Of a DNA stretch of 64,000 nucleotides, positions 40,574 to 49,363 are shown in pieces (the first letter of the stretch is position 1; every line of letters begins with the position of its first letter). The notes below the pieces were generated by a model. The model saw nothing but the letters and a program-made list of their open reading frames with translations. It was not told the origin of the DNA and ran no database searches. The translations under genes and the position numbers were made by a program. Origin of the DNA: CAVQBJ01 sp963724405 (lineage in GTDB: Bacteria; Actinomycetota; Thermoleophilia; Solirubrobacterales; Solirubrobacteraceae); contig CAVRUQ010000011.1 in the NCBI GenBank assembly GCA_963724405.1, positions 496,001 to 560,000 on the forward strand, given 5' to 3'.

Positions 40574-41562
40574 CGGGGCACGCTCCCGGCGTCGTGGTGG
40601 TCGATGAGGCGCAGATAGACGTCCTCGAGCGTCGGGCGGCGGACCTCGAGGTCGTCCAGGTCGACGTGGAGGTCCAGCGCCCAGCTCGAGAGCGCGTGCA
40701 GGTCGGCCGCGACGCGCTCGCTGGCGATCGTCACGCGACCGGAGCGCTGAGCCCCGGCGCCCTCGCGCAGCGGGGCCGGCAGGTCGTCGACCGTCCAGCC
40801 CGGCGGCAGCTCGAAGGAAACAAGGGCCGCCGCACGGTCCCGGTCGCCAAGCGTCTGCGGGGTGCCCTGGGCGACGATGCGCCCGCCCGAGACGACGGCG
40901 ATGCGGTCGGCCAGGCGTTCGGCCTCCTCCATGTAGTGGGTGGTGAGCAGGACCGTCTTGCCGAGCTCGCGCAGGCCGTCGATCACCTCCCAGGCGGCGC
41001 GCCGGGCCGACGGATCGAAGCCCGTCGTCGGCTCGTCGAGGAAGATGAGCTCGGGGTCCCCGACGAGCGCGAGCGCGACGTCCAGGCGCCGGCGCTGGCC
41101 GCCCGAGAGCGTCTGCGTCCGCTCGCCGGCCTGGTCGAGCAGGTCGACGAGCGCGAGCGTGGCATCGACCGGGCGCGGAGCGCGGTAGTAGCCGGCGTAC
41201 AGCTGCAGGCACTCGCGCACCGTCAGCCCGGGCTCGGGGGCGGACTCCTGCAGGACGATGCCCAGGCGCGCGCGCCAGTCGGCTCCGCCCCGCGCGGGGT
41301 CGACGCCGAGCACGCGCACGTCGCCCAAGGTCGGTTCGCGAAAGCCCGCGAGGATCTCGACCGTGGTCGTCTTGCCGGCGCCGTTCGGCCCGAGGAAGGC
41401 GAAGATCTCCCCCCGGGCCACGGCGAGGTCGAGACCGCGAACGGCCTCGTGGTCGCCGTACTGCTTGTGCAGGTCGCGCACCGAGATGGCGAGATCGGCG
41501 CGAGCGTCTGTGTCGGCCGCCACCCGCTCGGCGGGGGCGACGTCATGAGAGGTCGTGAGCAT
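40570..41562 (-). CDS. ABC exporter ATPase (DrrA/CcmA type)
   Basis: 330 residues with Walker A GPNGAGKTT (58-66), Q-loop VLQES, signature LSGGQRRR, Walker B LIFLDEPTTGFD and H-loop TTHYMEEAE. The C-terminal ~90 residues are the regulatory extension typical of drug-exporter ATPases. ATG 41562 is chosen because TAGCGT lies 7 nt upstream (leaderless promoter), although an open frame continues upstream to 41676. It drives the ABC-2 permease and is divergent from a histidine kinase/response regulator pair that may control it. Confidence 0.95.
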   Translation of the reverse strand: MLTTSHDVAPAERVAADTDARADLAISVRDLHKQYGDHEAVRGLDLAVARGEIFAFLGPNGAGKTTTVEILAGFREPTLGDVRVLGVDPARGGADWRARLGIVLQESAPEPGLTVRECLQLYAGYYRAPRPVDATLALVDLLDQAGERTQTLSGGQRRRLDVALALVGDPELIFLDEPTTGFDPSARRAAWEVIDGLRELGKTVLLTTHYMEEAERLADRIAVVSGGRIVAQGTPQTLGDRDRAAALVSFELPPGWTVDDLPAPLREGAGAQRSGRVTIASERVAADLHALSSWALDLHVDLDDLEVRRPTLEDVYLRLIDHHDAGSVPR

Positions 41563-41569
41563 GGCGCAA

Positions 41570-41575
41570 ACGCTA
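41570..41575 (-). promoter_or_regulatory. Leaderless -10 box for ABC ATPase gene
   Basis: On the reverse strand TAGCGT is followed by 7 nt and ATG 41562. A similar TATCGT on the plus strand (41693-41698) precedes the divergent kinase start at 41708 by 9 nt. Confidence 0.42.
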
Positions 41576-41707
41576 GGCTCGGGCGGGCCGGCCGTCATCG
41601 GCGCCCGGGCCGAATCTCGCGGTCCACCCACGGGTGGAGAGGGCGGGGGGCAGGTCCACCCGGCGGCCGATGACACGCGCGCGTCTCGGGCCTATCGTTT
41701 GCAGACG

Positions 41708-42892
41708 ATGCTGTGGCGCAACGTCGTCGATCTGTTCACACGCAGTGGGGGCTGGATGGGCTCGGATGACCGCGCACCGGTAGAGGTCGTCGTGCTCCGG
41801 GCGATCGGCGCGTCGTTTCTCGGCCTGATGATCATCGCGACGGCGACGACCGCTCCGTCGCCCTCGCCGCATGGACACGGCCTGCTCGTCAGCGTCGGCC
41901 TGGTCGCGGTGGCGTTCGGCGTGTTCGGGGCCAGCCCGCGCAAGGAGCTCTCGCAAGAGCGGCGCATCGCCGCGCTCGTGACGATCGCGCTTGGCGGCTC
42001 GCTGCTCATGTACGCCCAACCACATGGCATCTGGGAGGCGGCGCCGTACTACATCGCGATCGTCGCCGCGATGCGCCTCGAGCGCCGCGTGGGCGCGATC
42101 ACGGTGCTCGTCTGCATCGTGCCGTTCGTCGTCGTCGCCGCGGCCACCGGGAATGCCGGCGGCGTCGGCGGAGCGCTCGTGGGCGCTGTGCCGTGGTACT
42201 TCGTCATGCGCCTCATGAGCAGTATGCGCGAGAAGCACAACGAGCTGCTCGCCTCCCGGGAGGCCGAGGCCCGCACCGCCGCCATCGCCGCGCGCGGGCG
42301 CCTGGCCCGCGAGATGCACGACGTGCTCGCCCACTCGCTGTCGGCGCTCGCGCTGCAGCTCGAGTCCACGCGCCTGCTCGCGCACGATCGCGGCGTCGAC
42401 GCCGACGTGTCGCGTGCCATCGACCAGGCCCACCACCTCGCCGCCGGCGGCCTGGAGGAGGCACGCCAGGCGATCTCTGCCGTGCGCGGAACGGATCTGC
42501 CCGGGCCCGAGCGGCTGCAGGCGCTGGCCCGCGCCTTCGAGGAGCAGAGCGGCCTGCCGGTCAGCGTCGAGGTCCGCGGCACGCCACGTGAGCTCGCACC
42601 GGACGCCCGTCTGGCCGTGTACCGCACGGCTCAGGAGGCCCTGACGAACGTGCGGCGACACTCGCTGGCCGACCGCGTGGCCGTGCGGTTGGAGTACGAG
42701 GACGAGGCGACGGTCCTTTCCATAGAAGATCACGGGGTCCGCGGGGTGCCGGTGGCCGTGGGCGCGGTCGCCGGGCCGGGCGGCTACGGCCTGACCGGGA
42801 TGCGCGAGCGGGCCGAACTGCTCGGCGGCCACCTGCTGGCCGAGCCGTGTGACGACGGATTCCGCGTGCGGCTGTGGCTGCCGGCGGCGTGA
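41708..42892 (+). CDS. NarL-type sensor histidine kinase (HisKA_3)
   Basis: 394 residues. Five to six membrane segments (about 28-48, 58-76, 86-104, 112-122, 129-147, 152-170) replace any extracellular sensor domain. The HisKA_3 dimerisation helix has REMHDVLAHSLSAL with His204 as the phosphorylation site; the ATPase domain shows AQEALTNVRRHS (N-box) and GGYGLTGMRERAELLGG (G2 box). Start at ATG 41708, 9 nt after TATCGT. The stop overlaps the response regulator start (GTGA), so the two are co-translated. Divergent from the ABC exporter, a common arrangement for systems that sense envelope stress or antibiotics. Confidence 0.92.
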   Translation: MLWRNVVDLFTRSGGWMGSDDRAPVEVVVLRAIGASFLGLMIIATATTAPSPSPHGHGLLVSVGLVAVAFGVFGASPRKELSQERRIAALVTIALGGSLLMYAQPHGIWEAAPYYIAIVAAMRLERRVGAITVLVCIVPFVVVAAATGNAGGVGGALVGAVPWYFVMRLMSSMREKHNELLASREAEARTAAIAARGRLAREMHDVLAHSLSALALQLESTRLLAHDRGVDADVSRAIDQAHHLAAGGLEEARQAISAVRGTDLPGPERLQALARAFEEQSGLPVSVEVRGTPRELAPDARLAVYRTAQEALTNVRRHSLADRVAVRLEYEDEATVLSIEDHGVRGVPVAVGAVAGPGGYGLTGMRERAELLGGHLLAEPCDDGFRVRLWLPAA

Positions 42893-43569
42893 GCGGCGAC
42901 GGGGACGCGCCCCTGCGCGTCCTGCTGGCCGACGATCAGCGGCTCGTGCGCGAGAGCCTCGCGACGATGCTCGGGCTGCTCGGCGGGATCGAGCTCGTGG
43001 CCACCGCCGCGGACGGCGAGGAGGCCGTGCGCCTGGCCGTCGAGCACGCTCCCGACGTCGCGCTCATGGACCTGCGCATGCCGCGGGTGGACGGCATCGA
43101 GGCGACGCGGCGGCTGCGCGAGCGCGCGCCGGCGGTGCGGGTGATCGCGCTGACGACGTTCGCCGACGACGAGAGCGTGCTCGGCGCGCTGCGGGCGGGC
43201 GCCCGCGGCTACCTGACCAAGGACGCCGGCGCCGAGGACATCCGCCGGGCGCTGTTCGCGGTGGCGAGCGGGGAGGCCACCCTCGACCCCGCCGTGCAAC
43301 ATCACGTCGTCGCTGCGCTCGCCGGCGAGGGCGCCGCCGGGGGCGGACCGGGCGGTGACGAGCTGCCCGACGGGCTGACGCCGCGCGAGGCGCAGGTGCT
43401 CGGGCTCATCGCGCAGGGGCTCACCAACCACGAGATCGCCGAGCGCCTGTTCGTCAGCCCGACGACGGTGAAATCGCACGTCAACCACCTGTTCGCGAAG
43501 ACGGGGGTCCGCGATCGGGCGCAGGCGGTGACGTACGCGTTCCGGGCCGGGCTGGCCGAGCCGCGATAG
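42889..43569 (+). CDS. NarL/LuxR-family response regulator
   Basis: 226 residues from GTG 42889, coupled to the kinase by a 4-nt overlap. Receiver: LLADDQRLVRESL, phosphoacceptor Asp61 in LMDLRMPRVDG, Thr in ALTTFADD, Lys in YLTKDAG. Output: LuxR HTH LTPREAQVLGLIAQGLTNHEIAERLFVSPTTVKSHVNHLFAK. It probably controls the divergent ABC exporter operon and itself. Confidence 0.94.
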   Translation: MSGDGDAPLRVLLADDQRLVRESLATMLGLLGGIELVATAADGEEAVRLAVEHAPDVALMDLRMPRVDGIEATRRLRERAPAVRVIALTTFADDESVLGALRAGARGYLTKDAGAEDIRRALFAVASGEATLDPAVQHHVVAALAGEGAAGGGPGGDELPDGLTPREAQVLGLIAQGLTNHEIAERLFVSPTTVKSHVNHLFAKTGVRDRAQAVTYAFRAGLAEPR

Positions 43570-43648
43570 GGGCGTCCCCGGATCCGCCGAGCTGCCAGGA
43601 TGACGCACCTGAGCATCCGTGCCCCCGGCCCCAGAGAGGAACACATAC

Positions 43649-44845
43649 ATGCGCGACCGCACGTTCGTGATCGGCGTCGGGATGTCGAAGTTCGCCAAGC
43701 CGGGGACGAAGGAGGGTGACTATCCGGACTGGGCTCGCGAGGCCGGCGAGATGGCGCTCCGGGACGCCCGCGTCGACTACGCCGCGATCGGCCAGGCCTA
43801 TGCCGGCTACTGCTACGGCGATTCCACCTACGGCCAACGCTGCCTGTACGAGCTCGGACAGACCGGGATTCCGATCATCAACGTTCACAACAACTGCTCG
43901 ACCGGTTCGAGCGCGCTGTTCCTGGCCCGTCAGGCCGTACGGCACGGGATCGTCGAGTGTGCGCTCGCGCTCGGCTTCGAGAAGATGGAGAAGGGCTCGT
44001 TGGGGGCGAAGTACACGGATCGCACGCCCGCGCTCGACAAGCACCTCGGCGCGATGATCGCCGGCCGAGGTGACTGGGAGGCCGCCCCGCCCGCGCCGCA
44101 GATGTTCGGCAACGCCGGGCGCGAGCACATGGAACGCTACGGGTCGACCCCCGAGCACTACGCGTGGATCGGCTGGAAGAACCACAAGCACTCGGTCAAC
44201 AATCCGTACGCGCAGTTCCAGGACGAGTATTCGCTGCAGGAGATCAAGGACGCCAAGGAGGTCTTCTCGCCGCTGACCAAGCTGCAGTGCTCACCGACAT
44301 CCGACGGAGCCGGCTGCGCGATCGTGGCCTCGCAGCGCTTCGTCGACGAACACGATCTGTGGGACCGCGCGGTGGAGATCGCCGGGCAGGCGGTGGCCAC
44401 GGACTTTCCCTCGACCTTCGCGGGCAACAGCTCGATCAACGTGTGCGGCTTCGACCTGTCCAAGGCGGCGGCGGAGGCGGCGCTCGAGGAGGCGCGGGCC
44501 GCGATCGAGGAGGTCGACGTGATCGAGCTGCACGACTGCTTCTCGACGAACGAGCTGATCACCTACGAGGCCCTCGGCCTCGCGCCGGTCGGCGAAGGTC
44601 ACAAGCTCGTCGACGCCGAGGCGACCACCTACGGTGGCGACGGACCGGTGGTCAACCCCTCGGGCGGCCTGATCTCCAAGGGCCACCCGCTCGGAGCGAC
44701 GGGTCTGGCCCAGTGCTCGGAGCTGACCTGGCAGCTGCGCGGCGAGGCGGACAAGCGCCAGGTGCGCGGGGCCGCGCTGGCCCTGCAGCACAACATCGGA
44801 CTGGGCGGTGCCGCCGTCGTGACCGTCTACCGCAAGGCGGCGTAG
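43649..44845 (+). CDS. SCP2-type thiolase / acetyl-CoA acetyltransferase-like protein
   Basis: 398 residues of a thiolase fold. The nucleophile loop is VHNNCSTGSSAL (Cys83), followed by the SCP2-thiolase motif ELHDCFSTNE and GHPLGATGLAQ with the catalytic His. The classical C-terminal CxGGG is replaced by QHNIGLGGAAVV, the usual state in the SCP2/lipid-transfer thiolase branch. It likely cleaves or forms 3-ketoacyl-CoA of branched or sterol-like side chains, with no SCP2 domain attached. GAGAGGAA lies before ATG 43649. It is a single gene here with no beta-oxidation neighbours. Confidence 0.93.
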   Translation: MRDRTFVIGVGMSKFAKPGTKEGDYPDWAREAGEMALRDARVDYAAIGQAYAGYCYGDSTYGQRCLYELGQTGIPIINVHNNCSTGSSALFLARQAVRHGIVECALALGFEKMEKGSLGAKYTDRTPALDKHLGAMIAGRGDWEAAPPAPQMFGNAGREHMERYGSTPEHYAWIGWKNHKHSVNNPYAQFQDEYSLQEIKDAKEVFSPLTKLQCSPTSDGAGCAIVASQRFVDEHDLWDRAVEIAGQAVATDFPSTFAGNSSINVCGFDLSKAAAEAALEEARAAIEEVDVIELHDCFSTNELITYEALGLAPVGEGHKLVDAEATTYGGDGPVVNPSGGLISKGHPLGATGLAQCSELTWQLRGEADKRQVRGAALALQHNIGLGGAAVVTVYRKAA

Positions 44846-44895
44846 GCCGCGGGCACCACCGGGGTCGCCGCCCGGTTGGCGCACGCCAGACCGGC

Positions 44896-44914
44896 ATATC
44901 CGGTCGGATATACT
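44896..44914 (+). promoter_or_regulatory. Leaderless promoter overlapping a perfect operator dyad
   Basis: ATATCC (44896-44901) and GGATAT (44906-44911) form a perfect 6-bp dyad with a 4-nt spacer. TATACT (44909-44914), 7 nt before ATG 44922, overlaps its right arm. The adjacent XRE protein is the obvious autorepressor. Confidence 0.65.
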
Positions 44915-44921
44915 TCGTGAG

Positions 44922-45257
44922 ATGAACATCGCCAGCGTGCTTCGGCAGCAGCGCGAATCGGCGGGTATCACCCAGGCGGCGCTCGCCGCGAGGTGCGGCA
45001 CCTCGCAGGCGACGGTGTGCGCCTACGAGCGGGGTCACAAGCAGCCCTCCGTGCCCACGCTGGAGAGGCTGTTGGCCGCCTGCGGCGCGCGTCTGGCGAT
45101 CGAACGTGCGCCCGAGCCCGTCGTGGTGCCCACGATCCGTCAGCACGACGAGGTCAGTCGTGGACTGGCGGAGGTGCTCGAGCTGGCGGCGGCGCTTCCG
45201 ACGCGCCACGCGCCCGAGTTGGGCTATCCCAGGCTGGCCGGGTCTCGCGCGGCGTGA
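44922..45257 (+). CDS. XRE-family HTH protein (antitoxin-like)
   Basis: 111 residues. The first 60 are a classic XRE HTH: VLRQQRESAGITQAALAARCGTSQATVCAYERGHKQPSVPTLERLL. The last 50 are a short tail with VVPTIRQHDEVSRGLAEVLELA, probably the toxin-neutralising part. The stop overlaps the GTG of a nucleotidyltransferase gene by 4 nt. Autoregulation through the ATATCC/GGATAT dyad is likely. It resembles HTH/nucleotidyltransferase toxin-antitoxin pairs (AbiE/MenAT-type). Confidence 0.9.
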   Translation: MNIASVLRQQRESAGITQAALAARCGTSQATVCAYERGHKQPSVPTLERLLAACGARLAIERAPEPVVVPTIRQHDEVSRGLAEVLELAAALPTRHAPELGYPRLAGSRAA

Positions 45258-45814
45258 CGCTCCCCGAGCGTGTCGTCGCGCTGCACCGCGCGCTGGCGCG
45301 GCGTCGCGTACCGCACGCGTTCGGAGGGGCGATCGCACTCGCCTACTGGACGCTGGACCCGCGCGGCACGAGCGACATCGATCTGAACGTGTTCATGGAC
45401 GCGACGCGGAGCACGCGCGCCGTCGCCGCGCTTCCGCCGCAGATCGCCCGGCCCGATGGCCTGACCGAGCAGATCGCGCGCGACGGTCAGGTCCGGCTGT
45501 GGTGGCAGGACACGCCGATCGACCTGTTCTTCGACTACGTGGCGATCCACGCCGACGCCGCGCGTCACCGCCGCTCGGTGCCGTTTCTCGGTACCCGGAT
45601 CCCGATCCTTGGACCCGTGGAGCTGGCGGTGTTCAAGGTGATGTTCGACCGCACGCGAGACTGGGCCGACATCGAGGCGATGGTGACGGCGCGGACCCTC
45701 GATGTCGACGCGGTGCGCGAGGCCCTGCGCACGATGCTCGACAGCGGCGACGAGCGGATCGCGCGCCTGGATGAGGCGGCGCGACGAGGCGCCGCCGCCC
45801 GTTCATCGAAGTGA
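45254..45814 (+). CDS. Nucleotidyltransferase, toxin-like (AbiEii/MenT type)
   Basis: 186 residues from GTG 45254. The polymerase-beta-fold signature is clear: FGGAIALAYWTLDPRGTSDIDLNVF with GG at 24-25 and metal ligands Asp41/Asp43; a third acidic residue is likely in DLFFDYV. Family members transfer nucleotides to tRNA or proteins and act as toxins with HTH or AbiEi-like antitoxins. Here the partner is the XRE protein encoded immediately upstream with a 4-nt overlap. The small size fits single-domain toxins. Antitoxin neutralisation is not proven by sequence. Confidence 0.85.
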   Translation: MTLPERVVALHRALARRRVPHAFGGAIALAYWTLDPRGTSDIDLNVFMDATRSTRAVAALPPQIARPDGLTEQIARDGQVRLWWQDTPIDLFFDYVAIHADAARHRRSVPFLGTRIPILGPVELAVFKVMFDRTRDWADIEAMVTARTLDVDAVREALRTMLDSGDERIARLDEAARRGAAARSSK

Positions 45815-45969
45815 CGATCGCGAGCCGGGAGATGTGGGAAGCTCACGGTCGTCATGGACAGTGGGGTCGCCTTGCTCCCGACCCGCTACGCGGTCGACCC
45901 GCCGGCGCTCGCGCGTCTGGCGCAGGAGCGCATGGCCGAGCTGCTCGGCACCTGAGCGGCGGCTTGGCC

Positions 45970-46398
45970 GTGCAACCAAGCGAGGCCCGTGAGCGCCTGG
46001 CCGCGGCGCGTGTGGCCCGGCTGGCGACGGTCGGCGCCTCGGGCCACCCCCATATCGTCCCGGTGTGCTTCGCGCTCCATGGCGACACGATCTACAGCGC
46101 CGTCGACCACAAGCCCAAGCGCACCGAGCGCCTACGCCGCCTGGAGAACGTGCGCGCGAACCCCGCCGCGGCGGTGCTCGCCGACCACTACGAGGACGGC
46201 GACTGGCGTGCGTTGTGGTGGGTGCGAGCCGATGCGAGCGCGCGGATCCTCGACGCGCCGGCGGACGCCGCCGAGGCCGAACAGGCCCGGGCCCTCCTCG
46301 GCGAACGCTACGCGCAGTACCGCCGGCGTCCGCCGGCCGGCGCGGTGCTGGCGCTCGACGTACGACGCTGGGCGGGCTGGCGCGGCGACGGCGCGTAG
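45970..46398 (+). CDS. PPOX-class (FMN/F420-binding split-barrel) oxidoreductase
   Basis: 142 residues from GTG 45970 (TTG 45964 possible). It starts VQPSEARERLAAARVARLATVG and continues HIVPVCFALHGDTIYSAVDHKPKRTERLRRLENV and DHYEDGDWRALWWVRADASARI, the pattern of the F420-type PPOX family (TIGR03668-like). It likely uses coenzyme F420 or flavin for a redox step of unknown substrate. A 33-codon open frame (45854-45955) just upstream has protein-like composition and may be a fragment of a lost neighbour. Confidence 0.85.
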   Translation: MQPSEARERLAAARVARLATVGASGHPHIVPVCFALHGDTIYSAVDHKPKRTERLRRLENVRANPAAAVLADHYEDGDWRALWWVRADASARILDAPADAAEAEQARALLGERYAQYRRRPPAGAVLALDVRRWAGWRGDGA

Positions 46399-46407
46399 CG
46401 ATCGGGC

Positions 46408-46718
46408 TCATGCGGTGAGCAGCTCCACATCGCGGCCCCGGCCAGGGCGAAAACGCCCGCGTCGAACGTCACGAGGCGCGAGCCGTGCCGGCGGGCAAGC
46501 GTGAGCAGCTGGGCGTCCGTCACCTGGCGGTGGCCGACGATCGGCGGGACGTCGGCGTCGACCGGCGACACGTCGTCGACCAGGAACCGGTGGACGCCGA
46601 CCGCTCGCAGCGCCGCGAGGACGCTGCGAGCCTCGCCCACACCGATCGCGGTCGCGAGGACGTTCGGTTTGGAGGACACGCGGACGAAGCCGCTTTCGGT
46701 CACCCGTGCCGGCGTCAC
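46408..46718 (-). pseudogene. VapC (PIN domain) remnant, N-terminus deleted and C-terminus frameshifted
   Basis: From GTG 46718 the frame reads VTESGFVRVSSKP and later QVTDAQLLTLARRHGSRLVTFDAGVFALAG, which are the middle and C-terminal parts of a VapC PIN domain. The first ~45 residues, including the essential N-terminal DxN/DxS metal-binding strand, are missing. Near 46433 a one-base shift is needed to reach the expected ending RDVELLTA with a stop at 46408. It overlaps the truncated antitoxin by 4 nt. Inactive as a toxin. Confidence 0.65.
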
Positions 46719-46828
46719 CCACGTCGGGCGAGCTCGGAGATCACCGAGCCGAGCGAACGACCCCCGCTGGCGGCCAGCTCACGGGCGGCCGCGAGAAGAT
46801 CATCATCCAGTTCGAGCGTCGTCCGCAT
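46715..46828 (-). pseudogene. Truncated VapB-type antitoxin (37 codons)
   Basis: The frame starts MRTTLELDDDLLAAARELAA and continues RSLGSVISELARRG before a stop at 46715. This is the DNA-binding half of a VapB/RHH-like antitoxin (normally about 75-85 residues). The toxin-binding tail is gone. Together with the missing VapC N-terminus, a single internal deletion across the gene junction explains both. Confidence 0.62.
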
Positions 46829-46853
46829 GCGGTGATGCTCCCGCATCACCGCA

Positions 46854-47174
46854 TCAGTGATGCGCCGCCCGCAGGACGTCCGAGCTGGCGCGGCTGACCA
46901 TCACCTCGCCGCTGATGACGCCCATGCGCTCGACGTCGAAGTCGCTGAGCTCATCGGACACCCACTCGGCGGCGAGCCGATTCGATGCCTCGGCCTGCGC
47001 ACGCTCGTCGAACATCGTGATCGACGCGACCGCGCGGTCTCCGGTCTGTGCAACCTCGTAGCTGATGAAGCCCGGTTCCCGGGCGAAGGCGTCGGCGAGG
47101 TCGCGGTCGACGCGATGCATCACGTCCTCGATCGTGCCCCTGCCGATGCGGTAGGTCCGGATGCTCACGAACAT
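46854..47174 (-). CDS. Antibiotic-biosynthesis-monooxygenase-like (dimeric alpha-beta barrel) protein
   Basis: 106 residues. MFVSIRTYRIG at the start, then GFISYEVAQTGDRAVASITMFDERAQAEASNRLAAEWV, match the ABM/dimeric ferredoxin-like barrel layout. Such proteins may be monooxygenases or simply stress-related binding proteins; no cofactor motif is visible. ATG 47174 is chosen with GAGGAG about 8 nt upstream. Monocistronic. Confidence 0.6.
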   Translation of the reverse strand: MFVSIRTYRIGRGTIEDVMHRVDRDLADAFAREPGFISYEVAQTGDRAVASITMFDERAQAEASNRLAAEWVSDELSDFDVERMGVISGEVMVSRASSDVLRAAHH

Positions 47175-47540
47175 GGCGAAGGCTCCTCGGGTCAGGCGAA
47201 ACGGGCTGGAGTTCCAGGCTACGCGCGTGGGGCCCGACCCGCAAGGAGGCTCGCCGGCGGGGTTCCTTCCCGTCCAGACGCGCCTCCGTAACAAGAGCCA
47301 CACAACCCTCCCTGCGTCTCATCCCCCCGAAAGCCGCGGCTGACGCCGTCCCCACGGTCCCTCGGCTCGCCGGCGGCGTCGCGCCGGCGCGGCTCGCGAC
47401 GACCGAGAGGAGGTGCAGCGCCGGGTTGCCGTCGAGAGCGTCATGGCCAACCCGGCCATCTCTGCGACGGTCGCTCGGTCGAGCGGGCGCAGACGTCCGA
47501 TGAAGGGGAGGCCGCCACTGAACCGCGACCACCGGCGCCC
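47175..47540. other. Intergenic, no feature recognised
   Basis: 366 bp between divergent genes. No convincing coding frame, hairpin or strong promoter was seen; it presumably carries the two divergent promoters. Confidence 0.5.
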
Positions 47541-48974
47541 GTGCTCTCGCTGGAAACCATTCCCACTCCGCCCATCCCGCGCCTTCCGCTGGTGCCCGAC
47601 CCGCTTCGACGCATTCGGGTGCCGGGCGACCTCGACGCGGTCAGCGCGCGTGCCGCCGAGGTGTCAGACGTCGAGGAGCTCGGCATGACCGCCGCCGGCG
47701 TGGAGCGCGTCTGGGGGTTGGTGGAGCGCCTCTATCGGAGCGGGTTCTACCCGGCGATCGCCCTGTGCGTACGCCGTCACGGCGAGGTTGTGCTCGATCG
47801 TGCCATCGGGCACGCACGCGGCAACGGACCGACGGATCGTGAGGACGCGCGGCGCATCCCGGCCACCCCGCAGACGCCGTTCCTGGTCTTCTCGATCTCC
47901 AAGGTGATGACCTCCGTGGTCGCGCACCTGCTCGAAGAACGCGGGCTGCTGCACGTCGGCGACCGCGTGTGCGAGTACATCCCGGAGTTCGCCGCCCGCG
48001 GCAAGGAGGGCATCACGATCGAGCAGCTGCTCTCGCATCGTGCGGGAGTGCCCAGACTTCCGGCAGCGGCGTTCGACCTCGATCGGATCGGCGACCGCAA
48101 GTTCCGCGTGGACTTGATGTGCGCGGCCAAGCCGCGCTCACGGCCGGGCAAGCGGTTGTCCTACCACGCGATGTCAGGTGGATTCATCATCGCCGAGATC
48201 GTCGAGCGCGTGACGGGCAAGGACGTTCGAACCGTGCTGGCCGAGGAGATCCTCGACCCGCTCGGCTTTCGCTGGGGCAACTACGGCGTGAGCCCTGCCG
48301 ACGTCGACCTCGTCGGTTTCAGCTACCCGACCGGTCCGGTCGCGCTGCCGCCGATCTCCACGATGCTCGAGGGCGCGCTCGGCCTGCCTCCCGACCAGAT
48401 CACGGTCCTGTCCAACGATCCGCGCTTTCTCACGAACGTCGTTCCCTCCGCCAACGTCGTGAGCACCGCCAACGAGCTGTCGCGTTTCTTCGATTTGCTC
48501 CGTGCCGGCGGTGAGCTCGGCGGTGTGCGGGTCCTCGAGCCCCGGACGATCCGGCGCGCCATCGCCGAGAGAACGTTTCGCGAGATCGACCACGGCCTCG
48601 GCGCTCCCCTGCGTCACGCCAACGGGTTCATGCTCGGCGCGAAGGTGGTGAGCATGTTCGGTCCCGACACCGAGGAGGCGTTCGGGCATCTCGGCTTCAC
48701 CAACGTCCTCGGCTGGACCGACCCCGAGCGTGCGCTCTCGGTCGGCCTGATCACGAGCGGGAAGCCGATACTCCACCCGGCGCTTGGCGACCTGTGGCTG
48801 CTCACCCGCGCGATCGGCCAGGAGGCGCCGAAGCTGGCGCGGGCAGCAGTCTGGTCCACACGACCTGAGTTCAGCGCCGGTACGTCGTCGCCCAGCTCGC
48901 CGGCAAGACATCGACGATCCGCGAAAACGCGTCGGCCGGGGAATCCTGCGACTCCCCGCCGGACGCGGCGCTGA
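47541..48974 (+). CDS. Serine hydrolase of the beta-lactamase (class C/esterase) family
   Basis: 477 residues from GTG 47541, no signal peptide. Nucleophile motif S-x-x-K is FSISK (Ser118, Lys121); the second motif is YHAMSGG (Tyr in place of YxN); the third is FGHLGFTN, the HxG typical of EstB-like esterases and D-aminopeptidases. Segments YPAIALCVRRHGEVVLDRAIGHA and LLSHRAGVPRLP are family landmarks. It is likely an esterase or peptidase rather than a beta-lactamase. The Arg/Ser/Pro-rich last 40 residues look like unselected read-through, so the gene may once have ended earlier. Confidence 0.86.
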   Translation: MLSLETIPTPPIPRLPLVPDPLRRIRVPGDLDAVSARAAEVSDVEELGMTAAGVERVWGLVERLYRSGFYPAIALCVRRHGEVVLDRAIGHARGNGPTDREDARRIPATPQTPFLVFSISKVMTSVVAHLLEERGLLHVGDRVCEYIPEFAARGKEGITIEQLLSHRAGVPRLPAAAFDLDRIGDRKFRVDLMCAAKPRSRPGKRLSYHAMSGGFIIAEIVERVTGKDVRTVLAEEILDPLGFRWGNYGVSPADVDLVGFSYPTGPVALPPISTMLEGALGLPPDQITVLSNDPRFLTNVVPSANVVSTANELSRFFDLLRAGGELGGVRVLEPRTIRRAIAERTFREIDHGLGAPLRHANGFMLGAKVVSMFGPDTEEAFGHLGFTNVLGWTDPERALSVGLITSGKPILHPALGDLWLLTRAIGQEAPKLARAAVWSTRPEFSAGTSSPSSPARHRRSAKTRRPGNPATPRRTRR

Positions 48975-49363
48975 AGGCTCGACTCAGAGCCCGAGCGGGC
49001 AGGGCGGATCGACTGACCCGATGGGCGTGACCGCTCCGGCCTCGCTGGTCTCGTACACCGGTTTGGAGAGCACGAGCCTGTCGTCCTCGATCCTGCCGAT
49101 CTGCTCAGTGATCGACCGCGGCGACGATCGATTGCCGGGTCAGGTCGCGTACTCCATTGTGGCGCTCGTTCCCGGGGCGGAGCGCTCTCCACCTCGGGGC
49201 GGAGACGGGATCCATCCCCTTTCTCCATCTCCACGCCGACGACGCCGCCAAGTTCGTTGAGCCCAAGATGCCGAACGCTCAGGCCGTGGTCGGAACGGGC
49301 GCCAGGTAGCCGGGTCGCGATGCCTGCGCCGCGCGGCCCAAGCGCCGCGCGGCCACCCAGTGG
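48975..49363. other. Intergenic with a possible reverse-strand gene remnant
   Basis: 389 bp without an intact gene. On the reverse strand, 49117-48984 reads SITEQIGRIEDDRLVLSKP followed by YETSEAGAVTPIGSVDP and a stop; this has natural protein composition and looks like the tail of a lost secreted or lipocalin-like protein, but the family is not recognised and no start is present. Confidence 0.3.

Noticed and set aside
41744..41750. GTTCACA word inside the histidine kinase gene as another operator
   Set aside because: A single half-site within coding DNA without 11-bp partners.
45854..45955. A 33-codon frame with protein-like composition before the PPOX gene
   Set aside because: Too short and without a recognised family or ribosome site to list as a gene; possibly the tail of a lost neighbour.
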